This document shows positions 36,291 to 47,914 of a DNA stretch of 64,000 nt, in pieces; position 1 is the stretch's first letter, and each line of letters starts with the position of its first letter. The stretch is taken from the NCBI GenBank assembly GCA_032988195.1, contig JANTQE010000004.1, positions 803,571-867,570 on the forward strand, in the 5' to 3' direction. The translations under genes were made by a program, and so were the position numbers. A model generated the notes under the pieces. That model was not told where the DNA came from. It made no database searches and worked only from the letters and a program-made list of their open reading frames with translations. Source of the stretch: Arachnomyces sp. PD_36. Taxonomy: Eukaryota > Ascomycota > Eurotiomycetes > Onygenales > Arachnomycetaceae.

Positions 36291-37373
36291 AAACTGGGGG
36301 TGGAACTTAGATTGACGAACGGGTGTATGGGAAGAATGGAGTATGTGTTGGGGATGGGAGTAACGTCTATGTTAGCTAACTACGTTTCATATAAATAACG
36401 CCTATCAATTTTAGTTTATACTTTTGATTACCAGCATGATTCTTTCTGCGGTGTGAGGGGCATTGTGTGCCGATCCGATCTCTACCCACGAAGCTGCCAA
36501 ATTTAGACACTGGTGTGGTTATTTGTCGTGAATCGAGCTTCACATAGATAGCACTAGGTTCTTCCTTGTACAGATACATTTCTATACATGGCAAGCGGTA
36601 TATCTTGTAACGGAAAAGGCGAAGGAGAATGGGTCCTTCTCTGGTAGCTCCGGCACCAATCCAGGCAGGGAGATCGTAGTAATGAGAATGACAGCCCATT
36701 CAGACAAGCAATAGAACTGGGAGACTCCCATTGTCCCCGTGGGGATCTCATGATGCTTGATCTGTGACAGTTGCAGCTTCAACACTTTCATCTGCGCTTC
36801 ACAAACCTGAAGGGTTTCAGGCGGTTTGGCTCACTGTCTCAAGAGTAGGCGGTAAGTGCGCTGAATATAAATGTTCAAAGTCTCATACTCATAAGGACAC
36901 TATCGTTAGATGTACATCCCTATATTTATATGTTGAACGACTTTGTCTGGTTGCTCTTGGTCGATCAAAAGGCTACGCGTAAATGAGCTTGTGGAAGGGA
37001 GAGGGAGGAAGGTTGGTTTAGGGCATGGGTGTGGCGTTAATTTTAATGCACCGTGGCATTTGACAACCTCGGCTGTTGGATATCAAAATGTGAAGCTTCT
37101 TTTGGAGCTTCTTTGGAGCTTGATCTCCGATATTCTTGGACTGCCCATTGAAAAGCTTTCCGTCATTTATTATCTTAATTCTAATCCCCTGCACTCTATA
37201 CTTTCCCTCCAGGCGAATCTGGGATTGGAACTCCGTCTCTGTAAAACCCTGGTACCTACTGCCCATACCGTCCATCCCAAGAAACCCCTATCCAAGTTCA
37301 GGGCAAGGTATAGAGAGCAACAGAGACACTGATCCCATTTCCTCCATTCATTACATCTTAGAGAGACCGCATC
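36291..37373. other. Spacer before the lipid-droplet hydrolase gene
   Basis: A 1.1-kb region between two plus-strand genes, without a supported gene. It holds the 3' end of the Ala-rich gene and the promoter of the hydrolase. Confidence 0.4.
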
Positions 37374-38720
37374 ATGCCGTCTCCCGAGACGCATATAACC
37401 CTCAATTCCATCGATATAAATGTTGGAACCCCGTCATCACACCCTTCCCAACCCCCAACAACGATATTCTTCATTCCCGGAAACCCGGGACTAATTTCTT
37501 ACTATGATTCTTTCCTACCGCTCCTCTCCCGATATCTGCAGTCCGTCGATGTTGGGACAAGCGGAGCTGGAAACAGTGTGCTAAATAATACTGGGTTCCG
37601 TATATGCGGCTCGAGTCTTGGGGGTTTCGAGGTTGAAGATGGGAAAAGCCGAAGCCAGGGCAAGGCGCTCTATAGTCTTAAAGAGCAGATCGAATACGTG
37701 GAAAATTCACTCTGGAACGTTGTGAAGGGCATAGCATCATCATATACCAACACGAAGCCGAAGGTGATCTTAATGGGCCACTCAGTTGGTGCATATATCA
37801 CGATGGAGATCATAAGGCGGCATCGGGAACGAGAAACAAAAGCAGGGCTGGATCAATTGGATATAATTGGAGCGGTCTTACTATTTCCCACTGTGGTGGA
37901 TATTGCGAAGTCGCCGTCTGGAAGTAAAGCTATGGTGTGTGACTTTGTTTATTGTTCCCTTTTGTTCTCAAGTTCCCAAGTCATTTCCAAACAGTTTATT
38001 GGTGAGGCGAGGCATATATTAACATTGATTCTTGGATTCTAGTGGATAATAGATATACCCCATCTGGCCCTCATAGTCAGCTCTCTTGCCAAGCTCATCG
38101 TGTTCCTTGTTCCAGTCCTCCTTCTCAGGGGGTTGGTGGGCGTGGCTATGGGGTTCCCTCCTGCAGCTGCGGTGGATACGACGGTGAATTTTTTGAGAAG
38201 CAAAAGGGGCGTTAGACAAGCTATGTATGTTGATTCTGTCTAGCTCCTTAAAAACCACTTCCTCCAAGGACCTAATGCTACTCTCGTCGGCGCCCGGAAA
38301 CTGACCATAGCAACGTTCTAGACATATGGCAGTGGATGAAATGAGAGAAATCACCTCCGATAAATGGAGTGATGACATCTGGGGCACAACAGCCTCCAGC
38401 GAAACCACAAATAAGAAGACATCATCCCCAAACCTAGTTTTCTATTTCGGACGGGGAGACCATTGGGTCGCTGAACGGACGAGGGATGAGTTAATCAAAG
38501 CTCGCGCATCCCTGCCGGACCGAAACGGGAAGAGGAATGGCCCAAATATGCAAGTGTGCGAAGATGGCGTCTTGCATGGATTTTGCATTCGTAAGTATAG
38601 GTTCCTTTGTGTGAATGGAGTCGTCTCTCGGCTAACATTTATTCCGCAGGCCATAACGATATTATGGCAAAAAAAGTTGCAGGCTTCATCCATGAGATTG
38701 TGGATTGTGTGAGGAATTAG
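37374..38720 (+). CDS. Lipid-droplet-associated serine hydrolase (LDAH/DUF2305 family)
   Basis: Four exons: 37374-37934, 38043-38224, 38322-38590, 38650-38720; 360 aa. An alpha/beta-hydrolase with the family start IFFIPGNPGLISYYDSFLPL, the nucleophile elbow GHSVGAY (Ser about 137), an Asp in FYFGRGDHWV (about 294) and a His in VLHGFCI (about 333), so the whole triad is present. Exon 2 supplies the hydrophobic segment (HLALIVSSLAKLIVFLVPVL) used for droplet binding in relatives. Human LDAH and yeast Ldh1 are the nearest known types; proposed activities are lipid ester hydrolysis or droplet turnover. Phases agree throughout. The junction REM-type sequence (RQAIHMAVDEMREI) supports the third exon start. 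Confidence 0.85.
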
Positions 38721-38811
38721 AGGGTGTAGAAGTTATTGGATAGAAGGGTATCTTATGTAGAAAGAAGCAACATCAGGGTGTGAGGAAACAACAGCTTGAG
38801 AGAGGAGGATG

Positions 38812-39798
38812 TCATGGTACGGGCCCAGGTCCTCCTTGATATGCCACACCAGCTTTACGGAAAAGGCTGTCTAACACGTCTCTCCCTGCAGGTTGCTGAC
38901 CTGTTGGCGCCGGTTGAGAGCCAGGCCAGCCGTTTCCACCTTGGAAATTCCCCTGATCGTTAGGGGGATAATGCGGCATAGAACCATCTGGTCTCGGCCC
39001 AGGACTATGAGCTTTGACGCTCCACCCGTCATCCTGTTCCCTTTGTTGTCCGAATAGTTCCCTTAACGAAACCTGTCGGTCCATAGGAACCGACGCCTCT
39101 TCTTCTTGATCATAAGCTCCATCATGTCCGAGGGTGGCCTGCCTCTCTTGCGCTTGTTTCTTGCTCTGCCCCGCATGGACTGCGCATTCCTTGATAATCT
39201 TCGCATTGATTGCCCTGGTCTCTGCCGTCGAACTTGGTGCAGGCTCTGAGAATATCCATAGACCGTAGATGCGAGCTTCATTGGAGGTTCTCGCAGTAGT
39301 CGCTTGTTGGCCATCAGCCTGCCCATCAATTTTCAATATCACATATTCCTCTGTAAGCTCGACATCATCGCCGCTTGCTAGGTCTGCATCGAAATTATTC
39401 AACCCACGCCTATTCAGTACGAACACTGAATACCTTCCCTCCCCAAGGTGCCCTGGTGTAAGTTGACAAACGAATAAGCTCCCTTCGATACCACTCTTCT
39501 CCCATAATTGTGAAGTTGGGCTGAAGATATAGACGACTGCGTATGGCGCGAGAGATACGATCGAGGTAATCGAGGGGTTATGGCGTTGGAGCACGGAGAG
39601 ATTCAGCTCTTCGTTTGTTCGGGTTGGTGGGGGAACCGTCGCAGGTCCGTTGGAGCCTTGCTGGTTATCTGAGTAATAGAACTGGGCATCGGACTCGTAA
39701 TCTGAGGGCTGAGGAGCTGTCGCTGGAGGCACCAATGTGTTCTGGCCAGCTTGGTTGTTTTGCGGGGGACGGCGATTTTGGGGTTTGCGGGGAGTCAT
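38812..39798 (-). CDS. DCP1: mRNA-decapping activator Dcp1
   Basis: Intronless, 328 aa. After a Pro/Gln-rich N-terminus (about 60 residues) comes the EVH1-like Dcp1 domain: LNLSVLQRHNPSITSIVSLA, YAVVYIFSPTSQLWEKSGIE, GSLFVCQLTP, YSVFVLNRRGLNNFDADL, IYGLWIFSEPA. These match the strand order of Dcp1, including the aromatic cleft residues. A Gly/Pro-rich linker leads to a short C-terminal helix DVLDSLFRKAGVAYQ, reminiscent of a Dcp1 oligomerisation segment. Dcp1 activates Dcp2 to remove the 5' cap in P-bodies. The stop lies 91 bp after the hydrolase stop, so the two genes converge closely; the start is 578 bp from the divergent 5-phosphatase start. Confidence 0.9.
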   Translation of the reverse strand: MTPRKPQNRRPPQNNQAGQNTLVPPATAPQPSDYESDAQFYYSDNQQGSNGPATVPPPTRTNEELNLSVLQRHNPSITSIVSLAPYAVVYIFSPTSQLWEKSGIEGSLFVCQLTPGHLGEGRYSVFVLNRRGLNNFDADLASGDDVELTEEYVILKIDGQADGQQATTARTSNEARIYGLWIFSEPAPSSTAETRAINAKIIKECAVHAGQSKKQAQERQATLGHDGAYDQEEEASVPMDRQVSLRELFGQQREQDDGWSVKAHSPGPRPDGSMPHYPPNDQGNFQGGNGWPGSQPAPTGQQPAGRDVLDSLFRKAGVAYQGGPGPVP

Positions 39799-40376
39799 TT
39801 TGCGAGTGAATCGAAGCTTAGAGGGGAGCTACCCGAAACCCGAGGTGATAGCCGATCAAGTACGCACTAATGCTGCAGAGGAGCCTTATTATCCCTTCAT
39901 TCAAGGTTGAAAGAGCTGAATCTTTCGGGGTCAAGGAAGAGGTTGTCGTAGTTGTTGCCTGAGAAATGTGGTGTGAAGTTGATCAGTGAAGGCCAGAACG
40001 TTGAGGCGAGATCGTGACTTGGTTCCGCACGCAGAAAGAACTTCACATTCCTCGTATCTTTTCGACAAAGCATCCAATCATCACCACAACTATTATATTC
40101 ACTCAAGAATATCTCGTGATGAATGTGTATGTGATCTCTGCCTGAATCGAACAGGTAGAGCTGAGTGTGATGTGATGGCTTCTGACTGTCCTACGATCCT
40201 TGTCAGACACTTTCCAAGATCTTGCCTCGTTCCTGCTGACCTCGATCCAGACGAAGAAAGTCTCGTGCGTCGAAGCTCGTTCACGTTGAGAGAGCACAGG
40301 AGCTTATATAGCTGAGGTATCCGATCAATCATGGGGGAAACCCCGACTTTTCCATTCAAAATAGCGACCTTCCACT
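39799..40376. promoter_or_regulatory. Divergent promoter of DCP1 and the inositol 5-phosphatase
   Basis: A 578-bp intergenic region shared by two outward-facing genes. No strong TATA box is seen near either start. There is no convincing coding frame inside. Confidence 0.45.
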
Positions 40377-43300
40377 ATGTCTTCCAAAGCCGGGCCACTG
40401 GCAAACCCGCCACTTCCAGATCAAGACACGCCCGGAGCATTTCCGCCAGACGCACCCGATAATGACGCTGAAGCTGGACTATCTTCCGATCTCGTATCTC
40501 TATCCCGAGCCGTCAGAGCTAGAAAGGCAGAGTACACCCGGCAACGTGAAGTTCGAGTCAAGATTGGGTCATGGAATGTCGCCTCTCTGACGGGTACGGA
40601 GAAGGATATAACGAATTGGTTTGTGGACAGCAAGTGGCAGTATGCTACCGAACAACCAGAGAATGAGAATCACAAGTCTTCGGATGCGAACAATTCGGGG
40701 GCGAATGGGGAGGGTAAATCCACGGATAGTACGTTGGGAAACGATGATACCTCTGCGGGCGTGGAGGAGGAAGTGGGAATATATGTCTTGGGCTTACAAG
40801 AGATTGTTGACGTTTCTTCTGCTTCTGAGGCACTGCGGCCCTACGTTGACCCCGGCCCTTCGAAAAGATGGAAGCAGGCAGTTACTGATGCGCTCCCGGC
40901 TGGCTACCAATTGATTGCTGAACAGCAGTTAGTTGGCCTGCTGGTTCTGATATATGCGGCCCCATCAATAGCTCCAACTGTATCTTCAGTCAGCTGTACA
41001 AGTGTCGGAACAGGGTTGATGGGCTATATGGGTAACAAGGGGGCCGTCGCTGTTCGATTAGTCCTGGGAGAAATGAGTCGTTTGGTTTTCGTCAACTGTC
41101 ACTTGGCAGCTGGGGCTGATAAAGGCAGCCTGGAAAGAAGGAATTGGGATGCCTCTCAGATTCTGAGCAGGACCAGATTCGAACCTGTAAAGGACTCTGA
41201 TGGTGTCGAGCAGGGAAGTAATTACATTGGCGACGAAGATTTCGCCTTCTGGTTTGGGGACCTCAATTACCGTCTAAACGATATTCCCGGGGATGATGTC
41301 AGGCGACTACTCCATTTGCATACTGGGGATACTCTTGAGACGTACAGCTTGCCTAAGAAACCCATGAATGATGCCGACGAAGTATTTGCAGTATCAACCC
41401 CTGAATCTGAGTCTAATGATCCGACGCCACGGCCAACGACACCTTCCACATCATCAGAAACTGAAACACACATATCAGGGTCGTTGTCACCTTCCGACAC
41501 CCTCTGTGACGATGGCATCGAAACGCTTCCCGACCCAGGCTCTCTTCAAACAACCCTATCCTCACTTCTTCCCCATGACCAGCTTCACGAGCAGCAAAGG
41601 AAGGGGAGAGCGTTGCATGAAGGCTGGAGAGAGGGTCAAATATCTTTCTTGCCAACTTACAAGTATGATATTGGAAGTTTTGGCAAGTTTGACTCTAGCG
41701 AGAAGCAACGTGGACCTAGTTGGTGCGACAGGATCCTCTACAGGTCGCGGCAAGACCGAGACGAATATGAACGATTGCGGGATGAAGCGGCCGAAGCTAA
41801 GCGAAGAGATGAAGAAATGAAGGCACGCGGCTTAGACAAGGCTGCGGAGGACGATAATGTTCTTTTTGACTATGATCCCGATGTTGATGGCACCAATGAG
41901 GTGGGAGACTACGATGAGAATGAGGATGTTGGAGACGAACCGAATACGACCGAAGAGCAAGATACTCCGGGGAATGCGATAGTTCTTGGACACTACGTAT
42001 CCCACCAGGATATACTATCATCCGACCACAAGCCGCTCGATGCGGTCTTTACGTTGAAATACGATGCTGTCATTCCGGAATTAAAGGCCAAAATACACCA
42101 GGAAGTTGCCCGAGAACTCGACAAGGCTGAGAACGAGGCCAGACCAGGAATAACTGTAGTGGTTGATCACCACGTTAATGATTCTAGTGACTCGGAAGAT
42201 AATAAAACATCTGAGGATCCTAGTGCTGTTGACTTTGGAAGGGTACGGTATGATGTTCCCGTGTCAAGAAGTCTCACGATTGCCAACACTGGTGGTGTTT
42301 CTGCCACGTTTGGTTTCCGTGAAAGATCTGCCGCCGGAGGACAGGCGAGCGTGGTTTCTCCCCCTTGGGTATCCCTACAGGTACTGAAAACAGACGAAGA
42401 GAACGAAAATACGCCAATCGACACTCGCAAGGAATTTACGTTAAACCCTGGAGAGACTATTGCCGTGGTGCTCACGGCATGTATCAGCGACCTGGCTTTC
42501 GTCCGTAAGCTCAATGATGGGGTAATGAAAGTCGAGGATATTCTCGTTCTGCGAGTGACAAATGGGCGGGACTACTTTATCCCTATCCATGGAAAGTGGC
42601 TTCCGTCATGCTTTGGTCGCTCTTTGGAGGAGCTTACTCGAATGCCTGAGGGCGGTGCTCGTGAACTTGATCCCCAGGCCTCTAGGGACGATCAAAATAA
42701 AGGGGAAGCTGTTCGCCTATCTGCTCCCCGCGAACTCTTCAGGTTAACAGAAGCCGTATCCGACTTAACAGAGCGATCAATCGCTGAATGGAGTATGACA
42801 AAGGAAGGGGATGAGAACGAAACCCCACCGTGGATGTGTGAACCCCATTGTGTTGGATGGCCCTTCAAAGCGGAGACATGGATGCTGAAAAGCTCAAGCC
42901 GAAGATCGGAACTCCTAGCCTCTGTCCGGGACGTTCTTGATACCGGCGGGTCATTCTCCTCTGCATTCGATCCCGAAATTTCTTCCCTTCACCGGTTGGA
43001 AGTTCTATCCGAAACACTCTTGGAATTCCTGTGGTCGATTCGCGACGGAATAATTACAAAATCTCTATGGCAGGATATGGAGAGTCAGATTTTGGCCCGC
43101 GAGAAGTCCAAGAAAGCGCCACTCTCAAACGAGGAGTCCCAAGCTTGGATATTGGAAGTCCTCTCCCCGTCGCCAGCACATAGCGTCTCGTTCACCTTCT
43201 TGACCTTCATGCTTGTTCGTATCGCCAACGAAGTTGCACCGGTCATAAGCTTGCCCAGCCCAACTTCCACTCCGAAATCTCCACCGACTGCGGCATCTGG

Positions 43301-43631
43301 ATCATCAGGACCAACCGAAGTTTTAACTGAAAACATACCTCCATCCACCCCACTACCGTCACGGCCAACTTCACTTATCTCCGCAGGCAGCTTGAGGAGA
43401 AAGACCCGAACCCAAACATCTTCGATATCCCACGAATCTACACCTACAAACAATCCATCCGCACTTCGGCGACAATCTGTAGATCGAGCCTTTGCTACTA
43501 TATTTGCAGATGTCATCTTCTCCAACGAAATAACACCACCGTCAAAAGAGAAGGAACGTCGCGCAAGGGAGGAAAGGAAGAAAGCTATCTTGGAACCGTT
43601 CTTGAAGGTCTCTGGGACGGGTAGGAGATAG
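40377..43631 (+). CDS. Type II inositol polyphosphate 5-phosphatase, OCRL/INPP5B-like
   Basis: A single 3255-bp exon, 1084 aa. The catalytic domain runs from about residue 60 (VKIGSWNVAS) to 560 (LSSDHKPLDAVF) and carries both signature motifs, WFGDLNYRL near 292 and GPSWCDRILY near 446, plus LGLQEIVD and NCHLAAG. It has a Ser/Thr-rich insertion (about 335-400) and an acidic, charged one (about 460-530) between conserved blocks. After it come a beta-rich ASH-type domain (RSLTIANTGGVSATFGFRER, FIPIHGKWLPSCFG) and a helical RhoGAP-like domain (LEFLWSIRDGIITKSLW, HSVSFTFLTFMLVRIANEVA), the OCRL order. It should remove the 5-phosphate from PI(4,5)P2 on Golgi and endosomal membranes. The RhoGAP-like part lacks an obvious arginine finger and may be catalytically dead, as in OCRL. 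Confidence 0.92.
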   Translation: MSSKAGPLANPPLPDQDTPGAFPPDAPDNDAEAGLSSDLVSLSRAVRARKAEYTRQREVRVKIGSWNVASLTGTEKDITNWFVDSKWQYATEQPENENHKSSDANNSGANGEGKSTDSTLGNDDTSAGVEEEVGIYVLGLQEIVDVSSASEALRPYVDPGPSKRWKQAVTDALPAGYQLIAEQQLVGLLVLIYAAPSIAPTVSSVSCTSVGTGLMGYMGNKGAVAVRLVLGEMSRLVFVNCHLAAGADKGSLERRNWDASQILSRTRFEPVKDSDGVEQGSNYIGDEDFAFWFGDLNYRLNDIPGDDVRRLLHLHTGDTLETYSLPKKPMNDADEVFAVSTPESESNDPTPRPTTPSTSSETETHISGSLSPSDTLCDDGIETLPDPGSLQTTLSSLLPHDQLHEQQRKGRALHEGWREGQISFLPTYKYDIGSFGKFDSSEKQRGPSWCDRILYRSRQDRDEYERLRDEAAEAKRRDEEMKARGLDKAAEDDNVLFDYDPDVDGTNEVGDYDENEDVGDEPNTTEEQDTPGNAIVLGHYVSHQDILSSDHKPLDAVFTLKYDAVIPELKAKIHQEVARELDKAENEARPGITVVVDHHVNDSSDSEDNKTSEDPSAVDFGRVRYDVPVSRSLTIANTGGVSATFGFRERSAAGGQASVVSPPWVSLQVLKTDEENENTPIDTRKEFTLNPGETIAVVLTACISDLAFVRKLNDGVMKVEDILVLRVTNGRDYFIPIHGKWLPSCFGRSLEELTRMPEGGARELDPQASRDDQNKGEAVRLSAPRELFRLTEAVSDLTERSIAEWSMTKEGDENETPPWMCEPHCVGWPFKAETWMLKSSSRRSELLASVRDVLDTGGSFSSAFDPEISSLHRLEVLSETLLEFLWSIRDGIITKSLWQDMESQILAREKSKKAPLSNEESQAWILEVLSPSPAHSVSFTFLTFMLVRIANEVAPVISLPSPTSTPKSPPTAASGSSGPTEVLTENIPPSTPLPSRPTSLISAGSLRRKTRTQTSSISHESTPTNNPSALRRQSVDRAFATIFADVIFSNEITPPSKEKERRAREERKKAILEPFLKVSGTGRR

Positions 43632-44245
43632 CAGCATCCCTTTGCTCCCGTGTATCATTAATGAGAAGTATTTTCTTTTCTGTATATACTGTTGCCCCCA
43701 GTACCCATTCCCAGTTGCCCTTGCCTGCGCGTTTCTGCCCGTCTAAGTCACTGGGCTTCGTCTTGTCAACCAAGACCCCCTCCTCATCTCTACGACCCCA
43801 CAATCCGTTTTGGGCTATTATACGATTTTATATTTTATAGCGGCGCCAGGAGGCATATGGTTTTACTAGTCTTGGTCTCCTTTCGTTCCTGTTTCTATAT
43901 CCGGGTGGTAAACGTGTCTCCGAGCGATCTAGAATACAAATAAATACACGCAGTTAATCTTGTTCTTAGACTTCGGGGGGGTGTCTGATATTGTTGGCAT
44001 GGCTGCAATTTGGGTTCGATGTGATCTTATGAGAAGAATGGGCGTACAGAAGCACACCTTCTATTCATTGCTTGACTAATCCGCTCTTCCGCTAATACAT
44101 AGGCTATCAACCTTGGTATATTTTGCTCGTAGATGGCGATGGCAGGGATAAAATCATTTGTAAATATCCCGATACCCCCTCCATAGCCCCCAAATACGGT
44201 AGATAAAAAGATCAAAGAATAAATCCACATAGAAATCATCAAAAA
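43632..44245. other. Convergent spacer
   Basis: A 614-bp spacer between the stop of the 5-phosphatase gene (+) and the stop of the membrane protein gene (-). AT-rich 3' UTR-like sequence only. Confidence 0.4.
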
Positions 44246-45854
44246 TTATATAAAAGTAGTATCCAACCCCCCGTCCATATCGGGAAGAGGTTTCTGCTGC
44301 GACAACATATTTTGTCTCGGGTACCTGCTCAAAGGAGCCTCTTTCCCTTTATTCTTACGTCGGAATGCGGTAGAACCGTTATTAGTAGAACCAGTCTTCT
44401 GATTACTACGAGACCTTCCATTCTTCCGGGTTCCAGTGTTCCCGAACATGGAACTGAGACGAATTAAACACCACGAAGCCATTCGTGACGGCAGATTCAC
44501 CAGATTCCAAAAGATTTGCAAAGCAAATGAGATTGAGGCCAACACCCAGGTAAAACAGGCTAACGGAAGGGAGAATAAGAGGAACACGCCCTGTCGTTGA
44601 GATGGAGAAATGTTAATTCGCTGCGCATCGGCTGCTAGTGTCGTAGTATCCTTTAGTCGCGATTCTATCTCGTGAAACCGGGTATCTGTTTGGAAATCAG
44701 AAACAGTGGTCCGTTTCTCGTATCGTCGGATGGCACGGTTGAGGGCATCAAGGTCGGGCTGAAACCCCCTTCGGACTTCGGATATGATCTGTTTAGGATC
44801 CACCGAATTTCCGTTGTTTGCTGTTGGGCCGCCTGCGACTCCTTGAGCAATTGATCCAGCAACGTGCGCTTCTAGTTCCTCCAGGCGTTTGGCTAGGTCA
44901 TGGACTTTCGACGCATCTACTTTCTCGTCTTCATCCGAAACGGAAGAGGCTACTACACGTTGCAGGTAAAGGGTCCGCGCCTGCACCATTTTCAGCGCAT
45001 GGGCAAACGGACGAACTTCCGACGCCAGAAGGAAAATTGTCAGATTGTAGTTGGAGACTAGACCTTCGGAAGGCCGGGATAGTTGTGATCGGATGGCATG
45101 GAGAAGCCAAGCCCCAATAAGCGGGAATACGAAACAGGATAGCAAGGCCACGAGTTCGTGGGTATGCAGCTCCTTGCTAGCTGCACGAGCAATCTCAGTC
45201 TGTTGAGGGGCGCGCTTTTCCGGGGATGACGGGGGAGGGGGTGAATCCTTTAGATCGCTGTTTCGGATATCGTCCAGTTCATCATCGTCGGCTTCCTCGG
45301 GAATATCGTGGATGTCACCAAGCCCAGCTATCTCGCGCTGCTGGACAGTTTGGGCAGAACGATACCAATCCCTAGGAGAATTTCGTCAGTACCCAAGCGA
45401 ATTTAAGTGACTGGCAAGTGGGGCCTACAAAAACTTACCATGGTAACCTGACGGACCAGTTCAAGAATATGGCCGCGAGAACCAGTAAGGTAAAATCCGT
45501 TAATATCGCACTACCATTTTGGAAGAATAGGCCTCCAACCGCTGGGACTAGGGCAAGCGCAAGCGGTAAAGAATGCCAGATGGATTCCTCATCCGGTTCT
45601 TGCGCCGAAAACTTCTTGTTCGCGCCTATTCGCGGGAGGAATATGTCATCCGTCGAGGAGCGAATTGATTGCCGGGCCTCTGAGACAGAATCCGAGAGCG
45701 TTGAGCTCCGTCGCAAGTTGAGCGGGGAGGGTGAGGGGTCTGCGAAGGTCGCTGAGCGGCTAAGAGGACGTTGTCGCAGATTCGCCGTTCCTGCGTGGGG
45801 ATTTGCTTGCGATCCTGTGTGGGACGATGTCTGGTGCAAGCTTGAAGACGGCAT
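44246..45854 (-). CDS. Multi-pass membrane protein of filamentous fungi, function unknown
   Basis: Two exons: 45854-45439 and 45371-44246; 513 aa. The intron ends CTCCTAG, and the junction reads RLPWDWYRSAQTVQQRE. A Ser/Arg-rich N-terminus (RQRPLSRSATFADPS) is followed by two hydrophobic spans (LPLALALVPAVGGLFF, AILTDFTLLVLAAIFLNW), an acidic loop (DIPEEADDDELDDI), two more spans (LVALLSCFVFPLIGAWLLHA and the weaker NYNLTIFLLASEVRPFAHA), a long coiled-coil-like region (DASKVHDLAKRLEELEAHVA), a last span pair (GVFLLFSLPLACFTWVLASI) and a basic tail. I recall similar proteins across Pezizomycotina but know of no characterised member. It may be an ER or nuclear-envelope protein, which is inference. 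CACGTG lies 244 bp upstream of the ATG (46098-46103). Confidence 0.78.
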
Positions 45855-47651
45855 CTTTTATGTGCGACGGCAGTTTCGATATAAGAAGGGGTGTTCAATC
45901 GCGGGGGGTTATTACTAGGTACTAGTCTCATGCACGGCTGACCATGCCCATGTTACAGATACCTGCACTATTTATATTAAGATAATTCAATGTCGTCGCG
46001 CAGAGAGATTCCTATTTCCATCTCTCAAAGGTTGCCCAAGCGCATCTTGTTTGCGATACGCGACGTTCCTGGCGTTGAAGGTCCGATGACGAAGGGGCAC
46101 GTGCATGAGGCACAAAGGGAGCATAATTAAGCATAATCTTATGAATAGCATCGAATGACGTCATATACAGAGAAATTGGGGACGCTTGAAATTCGACCTC
46201 AAAATATCAACAATCACCATCCTCACTGTCGCCCTCACTACCTTCCTCATTACCACTCACATCTAGTAATCATTGGGATTCGCTTAGTTCAATGGCTGCA
46301 ACTTATTCTGACACCTGGACTGGACTCCTAGCTGCCTCCGGAGAATAGAAGGATGCAACTGCTAAACGTCCATCTATCGATCTTGCATCTTCCAAATATG
46401 TCCCTTTATTTCTTTACGAAAGCACACCGATTCATCCATTCTCCCGGGGCAGAGTACAAACAAGGGAGCGACTGATCACGCTCGATTGAGGATAGTCATT
46501 ACTCAGAAGTGTCTAATCCTATACCCGGTCTCGACGGCTTGAATATATCGGGAGCTGACTCGTTGCTCCGACTCTTTTGGGAGGGAATTTCTTCAGCTCC
46601 GGCTGAAACAAGTGAACGAAGCGGCAGACTCATCCAGGGGCAAGCCAAGAGCTGTGGCTTGGCTTTAAGCTATTGCACTAATGCAGCCAGCCGTTATCTG
46701 TTGGGGGTGCCCTCGAGGTATTTTCAAGGGAGCAAACACCTTCTGGAATGCGCACGGAGCACTGCTGCGAGCGGCGGTGGTTTCTCCTCCGAATCGTGAG
46801 CTCTTGAAGGACCGAGTGTTTCAGCGCCAACCTCCTGAGAGGTGTGAAGAACGATCGAGGATGTTTATTGGTTTGGAGACGTTGAGAATGCGACCTGAGT
46901 TTCGGGACCATGACTCGAAACACGACTTCTGGACTCGATCCAAATTTCCAAACCACTGAAGAACGTTCTTGAATAATAATATAAGTGTTTCAACCTCCAA
47001 CTGCAGTTAGTTCAGTTCGTGTCCCACATCCTCGCTTCATGGGACACAAACCTTTGAGGAAATCACGCTCCACCGTACAATCTTTCCCGAGATTGAGAAT
47101 ATCTCGGCACCGTTTCCTGTCGGCGTCTCCCGACCCAGAGCCGTTAATAATATGAATGTCTTGGGGCTGAAGCTCATATATACTCTCGCACATCATTGAC
47201 CTCTGGAATCAAGTGATTTCACGACCTGTTTGCCAATTACGGTCCCATTTTATCCACAGTAAAGTTCTCTTTTCTCAAACTGATTTTCTTTCGTGGATGT
47301 TTGTTGGGTAAGTGGACTTGTCACTTCCAGTCCAGCAAGAACAGAAACAACATCGCCCCATCTCAGAACTCCATCCTCGGTTCAGACTTGGGGCTCTTCC
47401 TGTGAGGAGATATGTTGTCGGTTAATTTAGCATTTCGTTATTGGCGGAAGATGAATGGCGGGTTTTCGGGCCGATCGCGAACCTTCCAGAACAAACTAAT
47501 ATAAGATGTTTCGACTAACAAGGATCCGCCTGTTTCAAAATCCGGGGACCAGGTACAAATCCATGAGATAATACCCCACAATATAGGAAAGAGAAACGAC
47601 GCCGAAGTCACGTAGTACTTTTAACGAGGGCGCCAATGCACCCGATGAGAA

Positions 47652-47696
47652 CTCCGGAGGGGTTAACCCACGAATCTCTTGGCTAACCCGACCGCC
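47652..47696. promoter_or_regulatory. CreA-like palindrome and Xyr1-like site upstream of LPMO
   Basis: CTCCGGAG (47652-47659) is an 8-bp palindrome that fits the CreA/Cre1 consensus SYGGRG on both strands. GGCTAA (47691-47696) fits the Xyr1/XlnR consensus GGCTAR. They lie 263 and 224 bp before the LPMO ATG. The consensus motifs are established knowledge; their use here is inference. Confidence 0.45.
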
Positions 47697-47809
47697 TTCG
47701 GGAAAAAATGCAGTTATGTGGTCGTTCCGAGATTAAGTGCGGACATTCCTCCGTGTCGAAGCTGAATAGGAAGTGGATGGCGGGATCTTGGTCAAGGTTG
47801 GGTTTTGGA

Positions 47810-47815
47810 TATAAA
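47810..47815 (+). promoter_or_regulatory. TATA box of the LPMO gene
   Basis: TATAAA in the context GGATATAAATC, 105 bp upstream of the LPMO start codon, a usual spacing in filamentous fungi. Confidence 0.55.
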
Positions 47816-47914
47816 TCAGCCCAAAATTCCCTGGCCGTCGAGATGGTATTGAATTAAAACTTCCTTGAACCGCTTTATTATTACTATCGTTGTAGCACGG
47901 GTACTACTATCACC

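Larger units (their letters stand above)
45855..47914. other. Divergent spacer, promoters of membrane protein and LPMO genes
   Basis: A 2.1-kb region with no supported gene; the longest frames begin at GTG or lack family features. The right 300 bp carry the LPMO promoter elements listed separately. Confidence 0.4.

Noticed and set aside
46509..46799. 96-codon frame between the membrane protein gene and the LPMO gene
   Set aside because: GTG start, no family features, no splice context.
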